Source: Pseudomonas syringae
GTDB lineage: Bacteria > Pseudomonadota > Gammaproteobacteria > Pseudomonadales > Pseudomonadaceae
Reading direction: 5' to 3'
Length of the DNA: 64,000 bases
Assembly (NCBI RefSeq): GCF_021605415.1
Contig: NZ_WKEQ01000004.1
Coordinates: 160,707-224,706 of the forward strand
Position numbers and translations under genes: made by a program. Below, piece by piece: positions 37,007 to 46,002 of the stretch. Under the pieces are notes generated by a model that did no database searches, was not told where the DNA came from, and worked only from the letters and a program-made list of their open reading frames with translations. Positions within the stretch are counted from its first letter, which is position 1. The number at the start of each line of letters is the position of its first letter.

Positions 37007-37050
37007 TTTTTTGTACATGAGAGTTTTCATACAACGACCTGTACAAAAAA
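37007..37050. repeat. TGTACAAAAAA boxes, 11-bp inverted pair plus a third copy
   Basis: TTTTTTGTACA (37007-37017) and TGTACAAAAAA (37040-37050) are perfect complements with a 22-nt spacer. A third box, TGTACAAAAACG, lies at 36939-36950. Together with the 13-bp dyad they fill the 288-nt AT-rich stretch 36784-37071, where I find no convincing gene. Confidence 0.55.
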
Positions 37051-37071
37051 ACGAACTTGTAGAGTCAATAC

Positions 37072-37656
37072 TCAACTTTCGTGTCGACTGGTCACTTTCA
37101 ATACATCGGTATAAGTGACGATTACGCTTTGCCCTACTTTCAAGTTCTTCAGTCGGGCCTGAATTTCCGGCTGCTTGACGTCGAGGGTTTTCGATTGGCC
37201 GGCGGGATTCTTCAGCGTGACCTGATTTTTAGCGAGATCAATTTTGGTGATGATCAGTTGCACCTGAACTTGCCGGAAAGCTTCACCGCCAGGGTTGTCG
37301 CTGCCCGGGGCGTTGCGCAGTTCACCGGTGCGTTCGGTCGAGCCCGGCAGACCTTTATCGACGTCGGTGTCCAGATAAGCCGCGACGGAGCGCATGACTT
37401 CAACGTCGACCTGATCACCGACCTTGAGGTTGTCGAGGTTCTTGGCTTTCTCGGTCAATTGCACATGTACCTGGCGCCCTTCTGCGCCTTCAAGGACAAC
37501 CTGATGGTTGGCGGCATCGACCGAAATCACTTTGGTGGTGACTTTATCCGCTTCAATGGCGGCGGACAGCGGTATATCGGCGGCAAATGCACCCAGGCTG
37601 GTGGTGGACAATACCGTGGCAAGAGCAAGGGCGTGCGTCAGTGCGTTGAGTTTCAT
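37072..37656 (-). CDS. Exported hypothetical protein with duplicated small beta domain
   Basis: A 194-residue protein with a signal peptide (LALATVLSTTSLGAFA). The mature part has two similar blocks, VTTKVISVDAANHQVVLEG with NLKVGDQVDVEV, and LIITKIDLAKNQVTLKN with NLKVGQSVIVTY. This suggests a tandem of two small OB-like beta domains. No catalytic residues are evident. The ATG at 37656 was chosen for the signal peptide. I do not recognise a function. A periplasmic binding or stress role is possible. Confidence 0.78.
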   Translation of the reverse strand: MKLNALTHALALATVLSTTSLGAFAADIPLSAAIEADKVTTKVISVDAANHQVVLEGAEGRQVHVQLTEKAKNLDNLKVGDQVDVEVMRSVAAYLDTDVDKGLPGSTERTGELRNAPGSDNPGGEAFRQVQVQLIITKIDLAKNQVTLKNPAGQSKTLDVKQPEIQARLKNLKVGQSVIVTYTDVLKVTSRHES

Positions 37657-37741
37657 GAGCGCTATTGTCCCTATGATGAAATGGCAGCATACGGCGCCGA
37701 ATCGCTTCGACGCCGCGCGTGCCCTAGAGCATAGACGCTGA

Positions 37742-37921
37742 TCAGGGCTTGACCCGGTTTTGTTTCGCGGTTTCCTGGGCGGTGGATTCACCGCTTGGCG
37801 TGGGTTTGCCGCTGTTTTCACGGCGGTTTGGATCGGTCGGGCGCAAAGCGTCGTTGTCACGTTCGGTTTCACCCGGTGGACGTGGCTCGTCGGGGTTTTG
37901 CTTATCTGAAACGGATGTCAT
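37742..37921 (-). CDS. Small hydrophilic hypothetical protein (59 residues)
   Basis: A 59-residue, Pro/Asp/Arg-rich and probably disordered protein, starting MTSVSDKQNPDEPRPPGE and ending AKQNRVKP. GAGGAG lies 6-7 nt upstream of the ATG, which is the best reason to accept so short a gene. It lies 21 nt downstream of the 80-residue gene on the same strand, so the two probably form an operon. No function is known to me. Confidence 0.65.
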   Translation of the reverse strand: MTSVSDKQNPDEPRPPGETERDNDALRPTDPNRRENSGKPTPSGESTAQETAKQNRVKP

Positions 37922-37942
37922 GGCTACTCCTCAGGCTTCGGG

Positions 37943-38185
37943 TCAGGCTTCGGGGTCGGCGACTTCGCGGGCAACGTTCACGCCGGGCGAGTCTTGGTGT
38001 GCTTGCTCGATTTTCTCTTCGAGGATCTGCCATTGCTCAAGGTCAATCGCGCCCTGGCCGAGCATGTCGTTGGCGATGCGCTTGAGTTCGAGGTAATGGG
38101 CGTCGGGGGACTGTTGCCATAGCGTCTTGTCGTCGAACGCACGCTGCCAGTCGCCCATCCCGGGGGGATTGATTTCTTCACTCAT
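37943..38185 (-). CDS. Small hypothetical protein (80 residues)
   Basis: An 80-residue acidic, mainly helical protein. Residues 30-65 (YLELKRIANDMLGQGAIDL and onward) look like a helical pair. GGAG precedes the ATG at 38185. It is first in a two-gene unit with the 59-residue protein. No known domain is recognised. Confidence 0.7.
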   Translation of the reverse strand: MSEEINPPGMGDWQRAFDDKTLWQQSPDAHYLELKRIANDMLGQGAIDLEQWQILEEKIEQAHQDSPGVNVAREVADPEA

Positions 38186-38248
38186 GGCGAACTCCGGATC
38201 ACGGGTTTCATTGAGTTATGAAAACGCCGCAGCCGCCAGAGTTCAGAT

Positions 38249-39316
38249 TCAATAGCCGGTCATTTCCAGATAGCCTTGCCCGCCGTGACTGCCACTCACC
38301 CGCACCGGTCCCTCCCAGTAGGGAATGCGCAGGTTCATCCAGGCTTGTGGGTTCAGCGCATCGAGGCTGATTTCCAGACCCTTTAGCGGGATGCTGATCG
38401 CCCAGCGCACCGGCATCTCGCGGCCCGCGACCGTGGCGGTGTCCTGCGGCGTGAGTTTTATCTGGTCACCATGCAGCGGCTGTGTCTGGCCATCGGCGCT
38501 GATCCAGGTGCCAGTGACGTATGGCGCACCGTCCTTTTGACGCATGCGATAAAGCATGACGTGCTCACCCGATTCCAGGTGCAGGGAGAACCAGTCCCAA
38601 CCGGTCTGATTGGCAGTCAGCGGTTGACTGCTCCACTCCCGGTCGAGCCAGGCAGGGCCGCTGACGGTGTGGGTTTGGCCGTCGATTTGCACGGTACCGC
38701 TGGCCTGGAAAAAAGGCTGGCTGTAGTAATACGACGCCTGGCCCTGCTCGGATTTCTGGCTGAAGCCCTTGTCGCCTTGCAGCACCAGCGGACGATTCGC
38801 GGTGAGGTGCAACTGATAGCTGAAGTCTTTGTCCGCAGCGCTCAATTGCAGATCGGTCAGCGGAGCATTCGCCTGATCGCTGAAGCGCCAGTCATCAATC
38901 CACGCTTCGAACGGTGCCAATCGCACGCCGGCCTGGCCTACGCCGCCTCGGGCATAACGCTCCGCCGCGTGGTGAGCGCTGGCCGAAGTCACTGCGGCGT
39001 GACCGAGCCAGATCGTTTGATTTGCCCAGCCGGGTTGCTCCGATCCGGGTTTAAGGGCGCTGCGAAACAGTGTCCATTGCACGCCGAAATCACGACCCTG
39101 TGAGTCCCTTAGGTTGGCAGTGACGTACCACCACTCGATGCGGAATCCTTCATGAGCGCCGTGATCCGCCGGAAAGCTGAACACCCGTCCCGGCACCACT
39201 GGCGTAAACGCCTGCGCCTGATCGCCCATGCCGGCGAAGCCTTTATCCGGCGGCGCAGGCTGATCGCATCCGGGAAGCAACGCCACCAACAGGCAAGCGA
39301 TGAGGTTAATCCTCAT
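38249..39316 (-). CDS. Lipocalin-like lipoprotein, AttH/CrtC family
   Basis: A 355-residue protein with a lipoprotein signal (lipobox LLPGC, Cys at about residue 17). The AttH/carotenoid 1,2-hydratase-like double-lipocalin fold is indicated by EGFRIEWWYVTANLRD, FGVQWTLFRSAL, PAWLDREWSSQPL and GWDWFSLHLESGEHVMLY. Its start overlaps the end of the ABC permease gene by 11 nt, so the three genes 42447 to 38249 form one operon. It may receive or bind a lipid handled by the transporter. The enzymatic role is not shown. Confidence 0.86.
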   Translation of the reverse strand: MRINLIACLLVALLPGCDQPAPPDKGFAGMGDQAQAFTPVVPGRVFSFPADHGAHEGFRIEWWYVTANLRDSQGRDFGVQWTLFRSALKPGSEQPGWANQTIWLGHAAVTSASAHHAAERYARGGVGQAGVRLAPFEAWIDDWRFSDQANAPLTDLQLSAADKDFSYQLHLTANRPLVLQGDKGFSQKSEQGQASYYYSQPFFQASGTVQIDGQTHTVSGPAWLDREWSSQPLTANQTGWDWFSLHLESGEHVMLYRMRQKDGAPYVTGTWISADGQTQPLHGDQIKLTPQDTATVAGREMPVRWAISIPLKGLEISLDALNPQAWMNLRIPYWEGPVRVSGSHGGQGYLEMTGY

Positions 39317-41777
39317 GGGCAAACGTCCTCAGCAGATCCGCCGGTTGCGTGCGGTACAGCGAATACAGCGGCCATGCCGACGCCAGCAATGTCGCCAACA
39401 GCGCCAGCGCCATCAATTGCGCCAGCTGCAACGGGAACACCCGCAACGGCAAGCGCCAACCGAACGCCTGCACGTTGATCACTGCATCCAGGCACCAGGC
39501 CAACGCAATGCCCAGTGGCAACGCCAAAACCAATGTCAGCACTGCGAGCAGCCAGGTCTGGCCGAGGTTGAGCAGCATCAATTGGCGCCGTGTCACACCC
39601 AGCGCCCACAGCGGCGCAAGTTGACCGAGACGGCTCTGGCTCTGGGTCAGCAAACTGATAAACAGGGCCACACCGGCGACGGCCAGCGTCAGGCTATTCA
39701 ATGCTGCCGTCGCCGCGAAGGTGCGCTCGAACACCTGAACCGACCAGCCCTTGAGACGTGCCTGATCGACGATGCGGTTATCGTCGAGCTGGAAGCGCGC
39801 CTGCAACGCGGCCAACAGCGGCGGGATGCTCGGCGGATCGATACGCAGATTGAAGCGGTTCGGCGTCAGTTGCGGCCAGCCGCGCAGCAAGTGGTTGATG
39901 TTGACCAGCACATGCCCCTTGGGATTGCCGTAGTCGGCGTAAATGCCAACGATGCGCGGCGACCATGTGCCGCCGGGTAGCGCGATCGTCAAGTGATCGC
40001 CCGGATGGACGTTGAGCCGTCGCGCCAGCTGCTCGCTGAGCATTGCCGTGTCTTCGCTGGCCAGCGCCGCCCATGGATCCTTGCCGATGGATTCCAGCAA
40101 CGGCCAATGCTGACGGTAGTGCGGATGATCGATGACGCCGAAGACGTCGGCCGGCCAGCCCTGCAATATCACCGACACCTGCCAGTTCGGTAGCACCGCC
40201 GCGACGTTCGGCTGTTGCAGCAGCCACGTTTGCATCTCGCGGGCCTGCGCCGGGTTTTGCGGATTGATATACAGCTCGGCGCTCAGCCGTTGTTCGAGCC
40301 AGTCATCGAAGGTCTCGCGAAATCCGGAGGTCATGCTCCCGGCGCCGATATTGGCCGCCAGTGCCAGCAGCAAGGCCATCAACGCCAGGCTCAGCGCCGG
40401 CAATTGCTGGCGGCAATCGGCGAAAAACCATTGACCGAGCACCGAGCGACTGCGCCCGAGCAAGCGGTTGAGCAAGGCGCTGAGCAACACCGGCAGGGCC
40501 AGCGCGGCGCCGAGCAACAGGCCGGCCATCAAGGCAAAACCGCTGGCGAGGCTGTCGCCCCAAATCAACGCGATGAGCGCTATCGATCCGAATACACCGG
40601 CCACCCAGGCCTGACGCCGCAGCCAGCGCGCATGTTGCTGGTGCCAGGCCTGAGGATTGGCCACCGCCAGCAACGGCAAACGTGCCGCACGCAGCAAACT
40701 GTCCGCCCCGGCGAACAGCGCGCCAAGCAAACTCAAACCGATCCCGCTCAGCCACCACCATGGGCTCAGACGCAACTGCCCCGCCACTTCGGCGCCGTAC
40801 AAACCGCGCAGACTGGCGGCGACATCCGGCAACAGCACACTCGCCAGCCAATAGCCGCTGACCACGCCGAACAACCCGCCGATCAATGCCAGACCGCCCA
40901 GTTCGACAATCAGGCACGCGATCAGCATTCGCGCACTCACACCGCAGGCGCGCAATGTGCGCAGCAGGCCTCGACGCTGCTCCAGCGCCAGTCCAATGGC
41001 CGCATGGACGATGAACAACCCGACCACGAAGGATAGAAATCCGAGGGCGTCAAGGTTGAGATGAAAGCTCTCAGTGAGCCGCGCCAGGTTGTTTTCTTCG
41101 CCGCTGCTATTGAGTTGCAGCCGGCCCTTGAAAGCTGGCGGCAAGTCGGCCTGAAAATGCTTTGGCAGCAACAGGCGTGAGAGTTGATCCGGCTGATCGA
41201 GCACGGTTTGCGCGACGCCGATGTCCACCAGCAACACGCCGGGGGCCATGTCTGCCTGGACTTGCAGCGGTGGCAGCATGCGCCCGTTCACGGCGGCGGG
41301 AGTCGCGCCCTCCGGTAATCCCAACGCCTGTAAGGTATCGGGAGAAATCCACGTGCTACCCGGCGGGCTGAAAAACTCGACGATGCGCTCGATCGGCATC
41401 GCCTCCCCGGCCACCGCCGAGTCCGCCGGCAACGACACCGGTTCGATGCCCATCAGTTGCAGACGTTGGTTTTCGTGATCCTTGAGGATCAAACGTCCTT
41501 GCAGCAACGGCGATACCGGCCAGCCTTCGCGGCGCAGATCAACGAACCATTGCTGCGCAAAGGTCGCTCCACTCGGCGTGCCAAGGCTGGCCTGAGGTTC
41601 GCCGCCAATCAGGCGACTGGCCCGGGTGTAGCTGTCGCGGGCCTGGCTGTTCAGCGCTTCGACGCCGGTCAGCAAACCGGTGGCCAGCCACAGCCCGGTC
41701 AACACGCTGAAAAACTGTACCGGGTGGCGGCGCCAATGGCTGAGCAAGGCGCGCAATGTTTCGCGAAAGACGTTCAC
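39306..41777 (-). CDS. ABC transporter permease, FtsX family (two FtsX domains)
   Basis: An 823-residue inner-membrane protein with an N-terminal membrane segment (about 18-40), a large periplasmic region, two FtsX-type permease units (around 240-360 and 700-810), and further membrane segments near 400-480. Such fused permeases work with a LolD/MacB-like ATPase, encoded here directly upstream. They extract or move lipids or lipoproteins rather than pump small solutes. The overlap with the AttH-type lipoprotein gene supports a common task at the cell envelope. Confidence 0.88.
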   Translation of the reverse strand: MNVFRETLRALLSHWRRHPVQFFSVLTGLWLATGLLTGVEALNSQARDSYTRASRLIGGEPQASLGTPSGATFAQQWFVDLRREGWPVSPLLQGRLILKDHENQRLQLMGIEPVSLPADSAVAGEAMPIERIVEFFSPPGSTWISPDTLQALGLPEGATPAAVNGRMLPPLQVQADMAPGVLLVDIGVAQTVLDQPDQLSRLLLPKHFQADLPPAFKGRLQLNSSGEENNLARLTESFHLNLDALGFLSFVVGLFIVHAAIGLALEQRRGLLRTLRACGVSARMLIACLIVELGGLALIGGLFGVVSGYWLASVLLPDVAASLRGLYGAEVAGQLRLSPWWWLSGIGLSLLGALFAGADSLLRAARLPLLAVANPQAWHQQHARWLRRQAWVAGVFGSIALIALIWGDSLASGFALMAGLLLGAALALPVLLSALLNRLLGRSRSVLGQWFFADCRQQLPALSLALMALLLALAANIGAGSMTSGFRETFDDWLEQRLSAELYINPQNPAQAREMQTWLLQQPNVAAVLPNWQVSVILQGWPADVFGVIDHPHYRQHWPLLESIGKDPWAALASEDTAMLSEQLARRLNVHPGDHLTIALPGGTWSPRIVGIYADYGNPKGHVLVNINHLLRGWPQLTPNRFNLRIDPPSIPPLLAALQARFQLDDNRIVDQARLKGWSVQVFERTFAATAALNSLTLAVAGVALFISLLTQSQSRLGQLAPLWALGVTRRQLMLLNLGQTWLLAVLTLVLALPLGIALAWCLDAVINVQAFGWRLPLRVFPLQLAQLMALALLATLLASAWPLYSLYRTQPADLLRTFAHED

Positions 41778-41778
41778 T

Positions 41779-42447
41779 TCAAACCTCGTCCGGGCCGGCC
41801 AGTCGACCGCCGGACAACACGATCCTCTGCGCCAGCCGTGCCGCTACCCTCGGACTGTGCGTGACCATCAGCAACGTGGTCGGCGTGTCGTCGAGCAATT
41901 CCAGCAACAGCCGCAGCACCTCGTCGCTGGTGGCTTCGTCGAGGCTACCGGTGGGTTCGTCGGCCAGCAGCAAAGTGGGTTGCGCCGCCAGCGCGCGACC
42001 GAGGGCTACACGCTGTTGCTGGCCGCCGGAAAGTTGTTCGGGATAGCGATCGAGCAAATCGCCAAGACCCAGACGTTGCACCAAATGGGTCTGCCAGCGC
42101 GGGTCGTGGCGCCCCGCCAGTCGCGCCTGAAACGCCAGATTGTCCGCCACTTTCAGGCTGCCTATCAGGTTGTACTGCTGGAACACCAGGCCGATCTCCG
42201 TGCGCCGCCAGTTCGCCAGTTGAGCCTCGTTCATTTGTTCCAGCCGATGCTCGCCACTGCGAATGCTGCCGCGATCAACCTTGTCCAGCCCGGCGATCAG
42301 GTGCAACAACGTGCTTTTGCCACTGCCCGACTCGCCCATCAGCGCCAGGCTGCTGCCGGATTCCAGACGCAGGTCGACACCTTGCAACACCTGCAGCGAA
42401 CCTTGCGGCGTGAGATAGCTTTTGTGGACATCCTGTACTTCAAGCAT
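41779..42447 (-). CDS. ABC transporter ATP-binding protein, LolD/MacB-like
   Basis: A 222-residue ATPase with complete motifs: Walker A GESGSGKST near residue 40, Q-loop in VFQQYNLIGSL, signature LSGGQQQRVALGRAL, Walker B LLLADEPTGSLDE and switch His in MVTHSPRVA. The LDE after Walker B is typical of the LolD family. The ATG at 42447 gives the standard N-terminus LEVQDVHKSY. One base separates its stop from the permease start. Confidence 0.9.
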   Translation of the reverse strand: MLEVQDVHKSYLTPQGSLQVLQGVDLRLESGSSLALMGESGSGKSTLLHLIAGLDKVDRGSIRSGEHRLEQMNEAQLANWRRTEIGLVFQQYNLIGSLKVADNLAFQARLAGRHDPRWQTHLVQRLGLGDLLDRYPEQLSGGQQQRVALGRALAAQPTLLLADEPTGSLDEATSDEVLRLLLELLDDTPTTLLMVTHSPRVAARLAQRIVLSGGRLAGPDEV

Positions 42448-42558
42448 GGCAAAACCCGTTCGGTGAGCGTCGCTCAAGGATAGCGGCCCTGAAGGGTTTT
42501 TGACGCATTGGATGTTGAGAAGCAACGTCAACAGATCAAGGCCTCAGGGTGCGATCTT

Positions 42559-44259
42559 TCACGGTTGCCCCGCCGCGATGTTGGCCGCCGACTCGGTCGG
42601 CGTGACGATGCTGTTCAGGTCAATGTGCTTCCACTCAGGTTTGGCGCCCAGTCGCGCGTTGAAGCGATAGTTGAAGGTGAATTCATCCGCCGTCGGCACG
42701 CTCAGCGGGTTGCCATAAACCGATTCAATCCCGGCCAGGTCATACCCCATCAACTGCAACAGCGTCGGGAAAATGTTGTAGTGACTGGAACGATCCTTAT
42801 TTGCCGCCAGCGCTTGCGACCAGTCGAGGGTTTTCAGTGAATCGCCCTGTATCACCACCAGCGGCACCAGCCCTTCCTCTTCCACCGGGTCGCCGCCGCA
42901 ATGGGTGTTCAATCCGGGATTGCCACGTTCATGCAGATCCTGACCGTGATCCGAGGTGTAAATGAGCAGTGCATTGTTCAAATGGGCCTGGGCGAAGACG
43001 CGCGAGAAAAATTCACCAACATTCCACAACACCGTGTTCTTGTAGGCGTTGCGGTACAACACCCAATCATCCGACTGACCGCTGAAACCGTCGCGTTCAG
43101 CCGTGTCTGCCACCTCGATGAACTGCCCGCGCGGCAGCGCCGGACGATAGGCCATGAACGGATCCGGGTATTTGTCGTGCACCGGAAAATGCGCACCGAC
43201 CTTATTGATCAGCACCAGTTGCGGCGTGTCGTCATTGAGCAGTTCGATGAGTTTGGCGGCGGCGGCCATGTCACGGTCGCGAACACTGGTCTGATCGAAT
43301 TGTACGAATTCGTCGATGTCCTTTTTCTCGGTGTCGGTCATGAGATTTTGCAGGTTGCCGCCGGTGCGTTGTGCGTCGATGTAGACCGTGCGCAGCCCGG
43401 CTTTTTTCGCGTACTGCCAGATCGACGGCAGCGTCGTGTTGATGCGCATGTAATCGGCGCGGGTGCCGCCGTAGCGCAGGGTGACGTTGGTGTCGGCGCT
43501 GCAATTGGCGATGGACGCGGCGTAGCCATAGTTGAAAATCTCCACGCCCGCATGATCCTGCTTGAGGTTGCTGTGCACGCCGAACGGTGTGTTGATGTCC
43601 AGGTAGTTACCGGAAATGCTCTCGTCGATGATCAGCACGATGTCATGCCCGATCGCTTGCGGATCACGTGCCAGCGTCACCGGCTCACGTGGGCCGACAG
43701 TGTTGTGCAGCGCTTCATAGGCAAACAGGTTCAGATAGGCCAGCGGTGTGTACATGATCGGCAAACCCCGGGCGCCCTCACCCGCCCGGACAAATAAAAC
43801 AGTGCTGAGCAACATCACCCCACACAGCGGCGCGGCAATCCGCAACGCGTTCGGTATAGCCATGCGCAGCCGTGGTTTGAGACCGATGCCAAACAACAGC
43901 GGCAGGCCGTTGAGCAGGCCATGGATGATCGCATCGCGGTACTGATACGCCGCTTCCTGAATGAAACCACCGGAATACACCAACGACACAAAACTGCTGT
44001 AGGTCAGATAATCCGCGGTTACCCGGCTGTACACATCGAAAAAAACCGCCGAAGCAAACAACACCAAAGCAAAAACATGCCGAAGCAAAGTTTGCCTGAT
44101 ATAGGCAGTCATCAATAATGCAACAAGCAGCGCCAAAAACATCGCGCCAAAAAGAAGTACAGGAAAGCTGACCCCGATAGCATTTAACCGCTCGAAGTAA
44201 TAATCGGAATAAAGCAACAGATAAACAACTAAAAGCAGTTCTTTCAGATATCGAAACAT
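42559..44259 (-). CDS. Phosphoethanolamine transferase-like membrane protein (EptA/CptA superfamily)
   Basis: A 566-residue protein with about five N-terminal membrane segments (residues 5-170) and a periplasmic alkaline-phosphatase/sulfatase-fold domain. Metal-site motifs are LIIDESISGNYLD, the conserved INKVGAHFPVHDKYP, and YTSDHGQDLHERG. The usual nucleophile Thr region reads ANCSADTNVTLRYGG, where the exact residue is uncertain. EptA-type enzymes move phosphoethanolamine from phosphatidylethanolamine to lipid A or other glycans. It is divergent from the EPS locus, so a glycan from that locus could be a target. Confidence 0.85.
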   Translation of the reverse strand: MFRYLKELLLVVYLLLYSDYYFERLNAIGVSFPVLLFGAMFLALLVALLMTAYIRQTLLRHVFALVLFASAVFFDVYSRVTADYLTYSSFVSLVYSGGFIQEAAYQYRDAIIHGLLNGLPLLFGIGLKPRLRMAIPNALRIAAPLCGVMLLSTVLFVRAGEGARGLPIMYTPLAYLNLFAYEALHNTVGPREPVTLARDPQAIGHDIVLIIDESISGNYLDINTPFGVHSNLKQDHAGVEIFNYGYAASIANCSADTNVTLRYGGTRADYMRINTTLPSIWQYAKKAGLRTVYIDAQRTGGNLQNLMTDTEKKDIDEFVQFDQTSVRDRDMAAAAKLIELLNDDTPQLVLINKVGAHFPVHDKYPDPFMAYRPALPRGQFIEVADTAERDGFSGQSDDWVLYRNAYKNTVLWNVGEFFSRVFAQAHLNNALLIYTSDHGQDLHERGNPGLNTHCGGDPVEEEGLVPLVVIQGDSLKTLDWSQALAANKDRSSHYNIFPTLLQLMGYDLAGIESVYGNPLSVPTADEFTFNYRFNARLGAKPEWKHIDLNSIVTPTESAANIAAGQP

Positions 44260-44649
44260 GGCAATTCCGTGTAGTTGAATTGGTGCGCGGTCAACAATCT
44301 ATCGGTCAAAAACTGACACTAGCACCGAGCCATCAAAGCGCAAGCACTCAATCGGGCTCGCTAAAAGCGTCAAAAAACCGTTGACTCAAATCTGACACAC
44401 CTGGAGCGCTACAACCCTTGTATTTCGAGGCCTACGACCGTTTATCGGTTAAATTGAGTTTTGTAAAACCGCTCAAAATCAGGGCAAATCCAGCAGCAGC
44501 AAGCACTTGATGGCCATTCGCCCCCAAAATCGGGGGTGTTATACCCGTGCAACATGTCATTTTGCTGACACGCTTTTCCAACGCTGCGCTATACCCTTTT
44601 TACAGTCTTATTCCGCACTTCTTCCACCGAACTTACGAGGCACGCCAAT
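44260..44649. promoter_or_regulatory. Divergent regulatory region upstream of the EPS locus
   Basis: This 390-nt AT-rich stretch separates the EptA-like gene and the EPS operon. It holds TTGAG (44454-44458) and CTCAA (44472-44476) flanking TTTTGTAAAA, and a small hairpin CCCCC-AAAATC-GGGGG at 44521-44536 about 115 nt before ugd. No sigma-70, AlgU or FleQ site is clear, and no JUMPstart element was found. ACGAGG lies before the ATG at 44650. Confidence 0.4.
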
Positions 44650-46002
44650 ATGGACGTGAGCGTATTTGGGACGGGCTACGTTGGCCTGATACAAGCAGCA
44701 GCACTTGCCGATGTCGGACATCGTGTGCTGTGCGTTGATATTGATCCGAACAAGATCAAGCAATTACAGCAGGCAGTTCCTCCTATTAGTGAGCCGGGCC
44801 TGTCGGCAACTTTGGAAGACAACATCAAGGCCGGCCGCTTATTGTTCAGCACTCAGGCCAGTGACGCTGTGGAACATGGCGAACTGATCTTCATTGCGGT
44901 GGGCACACCCGCCGACGAGGACGGCTCCGCCGACCTCAGCCATGTGCTCAACGTCACCCGGCAGATCGCCAGTTTCATGGAGGCCGATCGCACGCTGATC
45001 ATCAAGTCGACGGTGCCGGTGGGCACCGCCGATCAGGTCGCCGTGGCCGCCTGCGCCGAATTGCAGCGCCGGGGCAAAACCGGCCTCAACGTGCGGATAG
45101 TGTCCAACCCCGAATTTCTCAAGGAAGGCAGCGCCCTCGCCGATTGCATGCGTCCGGACCGGATCATCGTCGGCACGCGTGACGAAGCGGCACGCGAGCA
45201 AATGAGCGAGCTGTACGCGCCGTTCTGCCGCAACCACGAAAAGCTGATGTTCATGGACAACCGCAGCGCTGAACTGACCAAGTACGCCGCCAATGCGATG
45301 CTCGCCACGCGCATCAGCTTCATGAACGAGCTGGCCAACCTCACCGAACTGCTCGGCGCCGACATCGAAGCCGTGCGCAAGGGCATCGGCTCGGATCCGC
45401 GCATCGGCTACCACTTCATCTACCCTGGCTGCGGCTTTGGCGGCTCGTGCTTTCCCAAGGATCTGCGCGCCCTGCTGCACACCGCCGAACACAACGGCAT
45501 GCCACTGAAACTGCTGCGCAGCGTGACCGACGTCAACGATCTTCAGCGGCACATCCTGTTCGGCAAACTCAAGGCGCAATTTCCTGAAGGCCTGGCGGGC
45601 AAGTCCATCGCGATCTGGGGCCTGGCGTTCAAGCCGAACACCGATGACATGCGCGAAGCGCCCAGCCGTTATCTGATGGACGCGCTGTGGGCCGAGGGCG
45701 CCAGCGTGCAGGCCTACGATCCGGAAGCCATGTCCGAATGCCGGCGCCTCTACGGCTACCGCAACGACTTGCACTTGTGTGCCACTCGCGACGACACCCT
45801 GGAAGACGCAGACGCGCTGGTGATCTGCACCGAATGGAAAAACTTCCGCGTGGTGGATTTCGAGCTGCTCGCCAGCAAGCTGCGCTCGCGGGTCATCGTC
45901 GACGGTCGCAATCTCTATAACCCGGAACAAGTCGCCGCCGCCGGCCTGCATTACAGCGGCATCGGCCTGCGCCACATCGCGCCTGAAGGGCTGCGGCCAT
46001 GA
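44650..46002 (+). CDS. ugd: UDP-glucose 6-dehydrogenase
   Basis: A 450-residue nucleotide-sugar dehydrogenase. The NAD motif is VFGTGYVGLIQAAALAD at the N-terminus, the catalytic Cys lies in CGFGGSCFPKDLRA near residue 263, and IWGLAFKPNTDDMREAPS begins the C-terminal domain. It oxidises UDP-glucose to UDP-glucuronate. It is the first gene of the EPS locus and overlaps the epimerase by 4 nt, so the product is probably used at once to make UDP-galacturonate. Confidence 0.93.
   Translation: MDVSVFGTGYVGLIQAAALADVGHRVLCVDIDPNKIKQLQQAVPPISEPGLSATLEDNIKAGRLLFSTQASDAVEHGELIFIAVGTPADEDGSADLSHVLNVTRQIASFMEADRTLIIKSTVPVGTADQVAVAACAELQRRGKTGLNVRIVSNPEFLKEGSALADCMRPDRIIVGTRDEAAREQMSELYAPFCRNHEKLMFMDNRSAELTKYAANAMLATRISFMNELANLTELLGADIEAVRKGIGSDPRIGYHFIYPGCGFGGSCFPKDLRALLHTAEHNGMPLKLLRSVTDVNDLQRHILFGKLKAQFPEGLAGKSIAIWGLAFKPNTDDMREAPSRYLMDALWAEGASVQAYDPEAMSECRRLYGYRNDLHLCATRDDTLEDADALVICTEWKNFRVVDFELLASKLRSRVIVDGRNLYNPEQVAAAGLHYSGIGLRHIAPEGLRP

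Noticed and set aside
37081..37734. A 217-residue plus-strand frame
   Set aside because: It is antisense to the exported protein at 37072-37656, which has a signal peptide and a repeated domain.
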